Of a stretch of 48,021 nucleotides of DNA, positions 46,715-48,021 are shown piece after piece. This DNA is from Chloroflexota bacterium (GTDB lineage Bacteria > Chloroflexota > Dehalococcoidia > UBA2979), in contig VXTU01000020.1 of the NCBI GenBank assembly GCA_009837285.1, positions 1-48,021 of the forward strand, written 5' to 3'. Under the pieces are notes generated by a model, which saw nothing but the letters and a program-made list of their open reading frames with translations, ran no database searches and was not told the origin of the DNA. Each line of letters opens with the position of its first letter. Within the stretch, counting starts at the first letter, position 1. Position numbers and translations under genes: made by a program.

Positions 46715-48021
46715 GTGAGCAGCGAACCCGGTATCCCCGACAGCCCCGCGCCCACCGGCGCTCCCGGCAACCCCGCGGCCCTCGGCGCGGCTGAGTCGGC
46801 CCGACGCATGGCGGCGGGCACGCTCACGTCCGAGGCGCTCGTCGCGGCATGCCTCGACCGCATCGCCGAGCGCGACCCGGATGTCCGCGCGTGGGTGCAC
46901 CTCGACGCCGACGCAGCCCTCGCCGAGGCGCGCGCCCGCGACGCGGAGCCGCCGAGAGGCCCGCTGCACGGCATCCCGGTGGGCATCAAGGACATCTACG
47001 ACACAGCCGACATGCCCACCGCCTACGGCTCCGTGCTCTACGAGGGCCACCGCCCGGCGGTCGACTCGGCGCCGGTGGAGGCGGTGCGTGCGGCGGGCGC
47101 GGTCGTGCCCGGCAAGACCGTGACGACCGAGTTCGCCTACCTCACGCCCGGCCCGACAAGGAACCCGTACGACCTGTCGCGCAGCCCCGGCGGCTCCTCG
47201 AGCGGATCGGCGGCAGGCGTTGGCGACTACCATGTGCCGCTCGCCATGGGCTCGCAGACCGGCGGCTCGACGATCCGCCCCGCCGCCTACTGCGGCGTCT
47301 ACGGCTTCAAGCCCACCTTCGGCTTCGTGAACATCGACGGCGTCCGCCCGCTCGCGATGGCGCTCGACACAGCGGGCTGGTTCGCGCGCAACGTCGAGGA
47401 CCTCGCACTCCTCGGTTCGGTGCTGCACCCGCTCATCGACGCCGACCTGCGCCCGCTCGCCACGCCGCCGCGCATCGGCATCGTCCGCACCGCCGACTGG
47501 GAGAGAGCCACCCCGGACGTGAGAGGCGCCATCGACGGCATGGCGGACGCCCTCGCAGACGCCGGCTGCGCGGTCGCCGAGGTCGCCTGGCCCGAGGAGT
47601 GCAACGACCTCGGCACGGCGTGGGAGGCGGTGATCGCCGCGGGCGCCGCGAGCGCCCTCGCACCCGAGTACGAGCAGCACCGCGACCGCATGGGCGACCA
47701 CATCCGCACGCTCATTGAGCAGGGCCATGCCCTCACCCCCTCGGAGCGCAGCGCCGCCGAGGCGACGGCACTGCGCTGCCGCGCCCTCGTCTCCGAGCTG
47801 TTCGAGGACTACGACGCGTTCCTCACCCCCGCGACCGGCGACGTGGCCCCGGAACGCCTCGACTCCACCGGCGACCCGCTGTTCAACCGCAGCTGGACGC
47901 TGCTCCGCCTCCCCTGCCTCGCCGTCCCCGCCGGCCTCGACCCCTCGGGCCTCCCGCTGGCCGCGCAGCTCGTGGGCCGGCACGGCGGCGATCAGTCGCT
48001 GCTGGAGCTGGCGGCGTGGGT
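46715..48021 (+). CDS. Amidase signature family protein, cut by the window end
   Basis: Absent from the ORF track because it has no stop in the window. Reads VSSEPGIPDSPAPTG... then LHGIPVGIKDIYDTADMPTAYGS with the catalytic Lys, SRSPGGSSSGSAAGVGDYHVPLAMGSQTGGSTIRPAAYCGVYGFKP with the cis-Ser and nucleophile Ser of the Ser-Ser-Lys triad. The C-terminal FNRSWTLLRLPCLAVPAGLDPSGLPLAAQLVG follows. 435 codons are present, and amidases end soon after this, so little is missing. GTG at 46715 follows CGGAG; a GTG 8 codons earlier is possible. Not obviously GatA, as no gatB/gatC is seen. Confidence 0.9.
   Translation, partial: MSSEPGIPDSPAPTGAPGNPAALGAAESARRMAAGTLTSEALVAACLDRIAERDPDVRAWVHLDADAALAEARARDAEPPRGPLHGIPVGIKDIYDTADMPTAYGSVLYEGHRPAVDSAPVEAVRAAGAVVPGKTVTTEFAYLTPGPTRNPYDLSRSPGGSSSGSAAGVGDYHVPLAMGSQTGGSTIRPAAYCGVYGFKPTFGFVNIDGVRPLAMALDTAGWFARNVEDLALLGSVLHPLIDADLRPLATPPRIGIVRTADWERATPDVRGAIDGMADALADAGCAVAEVAWPEECNDLGTAWEAVIAAGAASALAPEYEQHRDRMGDHIRTLIEQGHALTPSERSAAEATALRCRALVSELFEDYDAFLTPATGDVAPERLDSTGDPLFNRSWTLLRLPCLAVPAGLDPSGLPLAAQLVGRHGGDQSLLELAAW

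Overview
This is a 48 kb stretch of high-GC bacterial chromosome carrying about 45 genes, with no phage, IS element, CRISPR array, rRNA or tRNA that I can see. The gene content points, with moderate confidence and by inference only, to a Chloroflexota bacterium (Dehalococcoidia-like): dimeric-type glycyl-tRNA synthetase, membrane pyrophosphatase, a class-V aminotransferase next to serA, DUF1015, and a selenocysteine pathway. GTG starts are frequent, and three genes have no ATG/GTG/TTG at the position where their family begins.

Layout. 0-10 kb: ftsH (-), then rnhB-yraN and two tandem FmdB-type zinc ribbons (+), a K+-dependent-type membrane pyrophosphatase, a 37-aa membrane peptide, glycyl-tRNA synthetase coupled to a metallophosphoesterase, and a 7Fe ferredoxin. 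9.4-14.2 kb: two divergent unknown genes, then uvrA (-), whose true start appears to be CTG, and a small coiled-coil gene. 14.2-19.5 kb: cyclase-family hydrolase, MpaB-type oxygenase, GYD protein, PP2C phosphatase, ATP-grasp ligase, PaREP1/HEPN-like protein and a VOC protein. 19.5-21.6 kb (-): nfuA overlapping a B12-binding radical SAM gene that ends in Cys-UGA-Ala-Glu-Pro followed by a SECIS-like hairpin, that is, a CUAEP-tail selenoprotein. 21.7-28.6 kb (+): acetyl-CoA synthetase, citrate synthase, a poorly explained 430-bp spacer, a Nudix-histidine phosphatase pair, and an NCS2 permease with an extra C-terminal domain. 28.8-34.1 kb (+): a five-gene branched-chain amino acid ABC transporter (livKHMGF) with an AT-rich leader and a strong hairpin after livK. 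34.1-37.8 kb (-): selA overlapping mutS2 (CTG start). 38.2-42.2 kb: class-V aminotransferase and serA (+) facing DUF1015 (-). 42.3-48 kb: HIT protein, RNase PH, comEA-comEC, an unknown small gene and an amidase cut off by the window end.

How the genes connect. selA makes selenocysteyl-tRNA, and the nfuA-radical SAM operon contains an apparent user of it, so the window holds both a maker and a consumer of selenocysteine. acsA and gltA feed acetate into the TCA cycle. The aminotransferase and serA fit serine metabolism. uvrA, mutS2, rnhB, yraN and comEA/comEC are genome-maintenance and DNA-uptake functions. The most notable observations are the selenoprotein, which a standard gene caller truncates at the UGA, and the near-cognate starts of uvrA (CTG), mutS2 (CTG) and DUF1015 (ATC), each behind a strong Shine-Dalgarno sequence.
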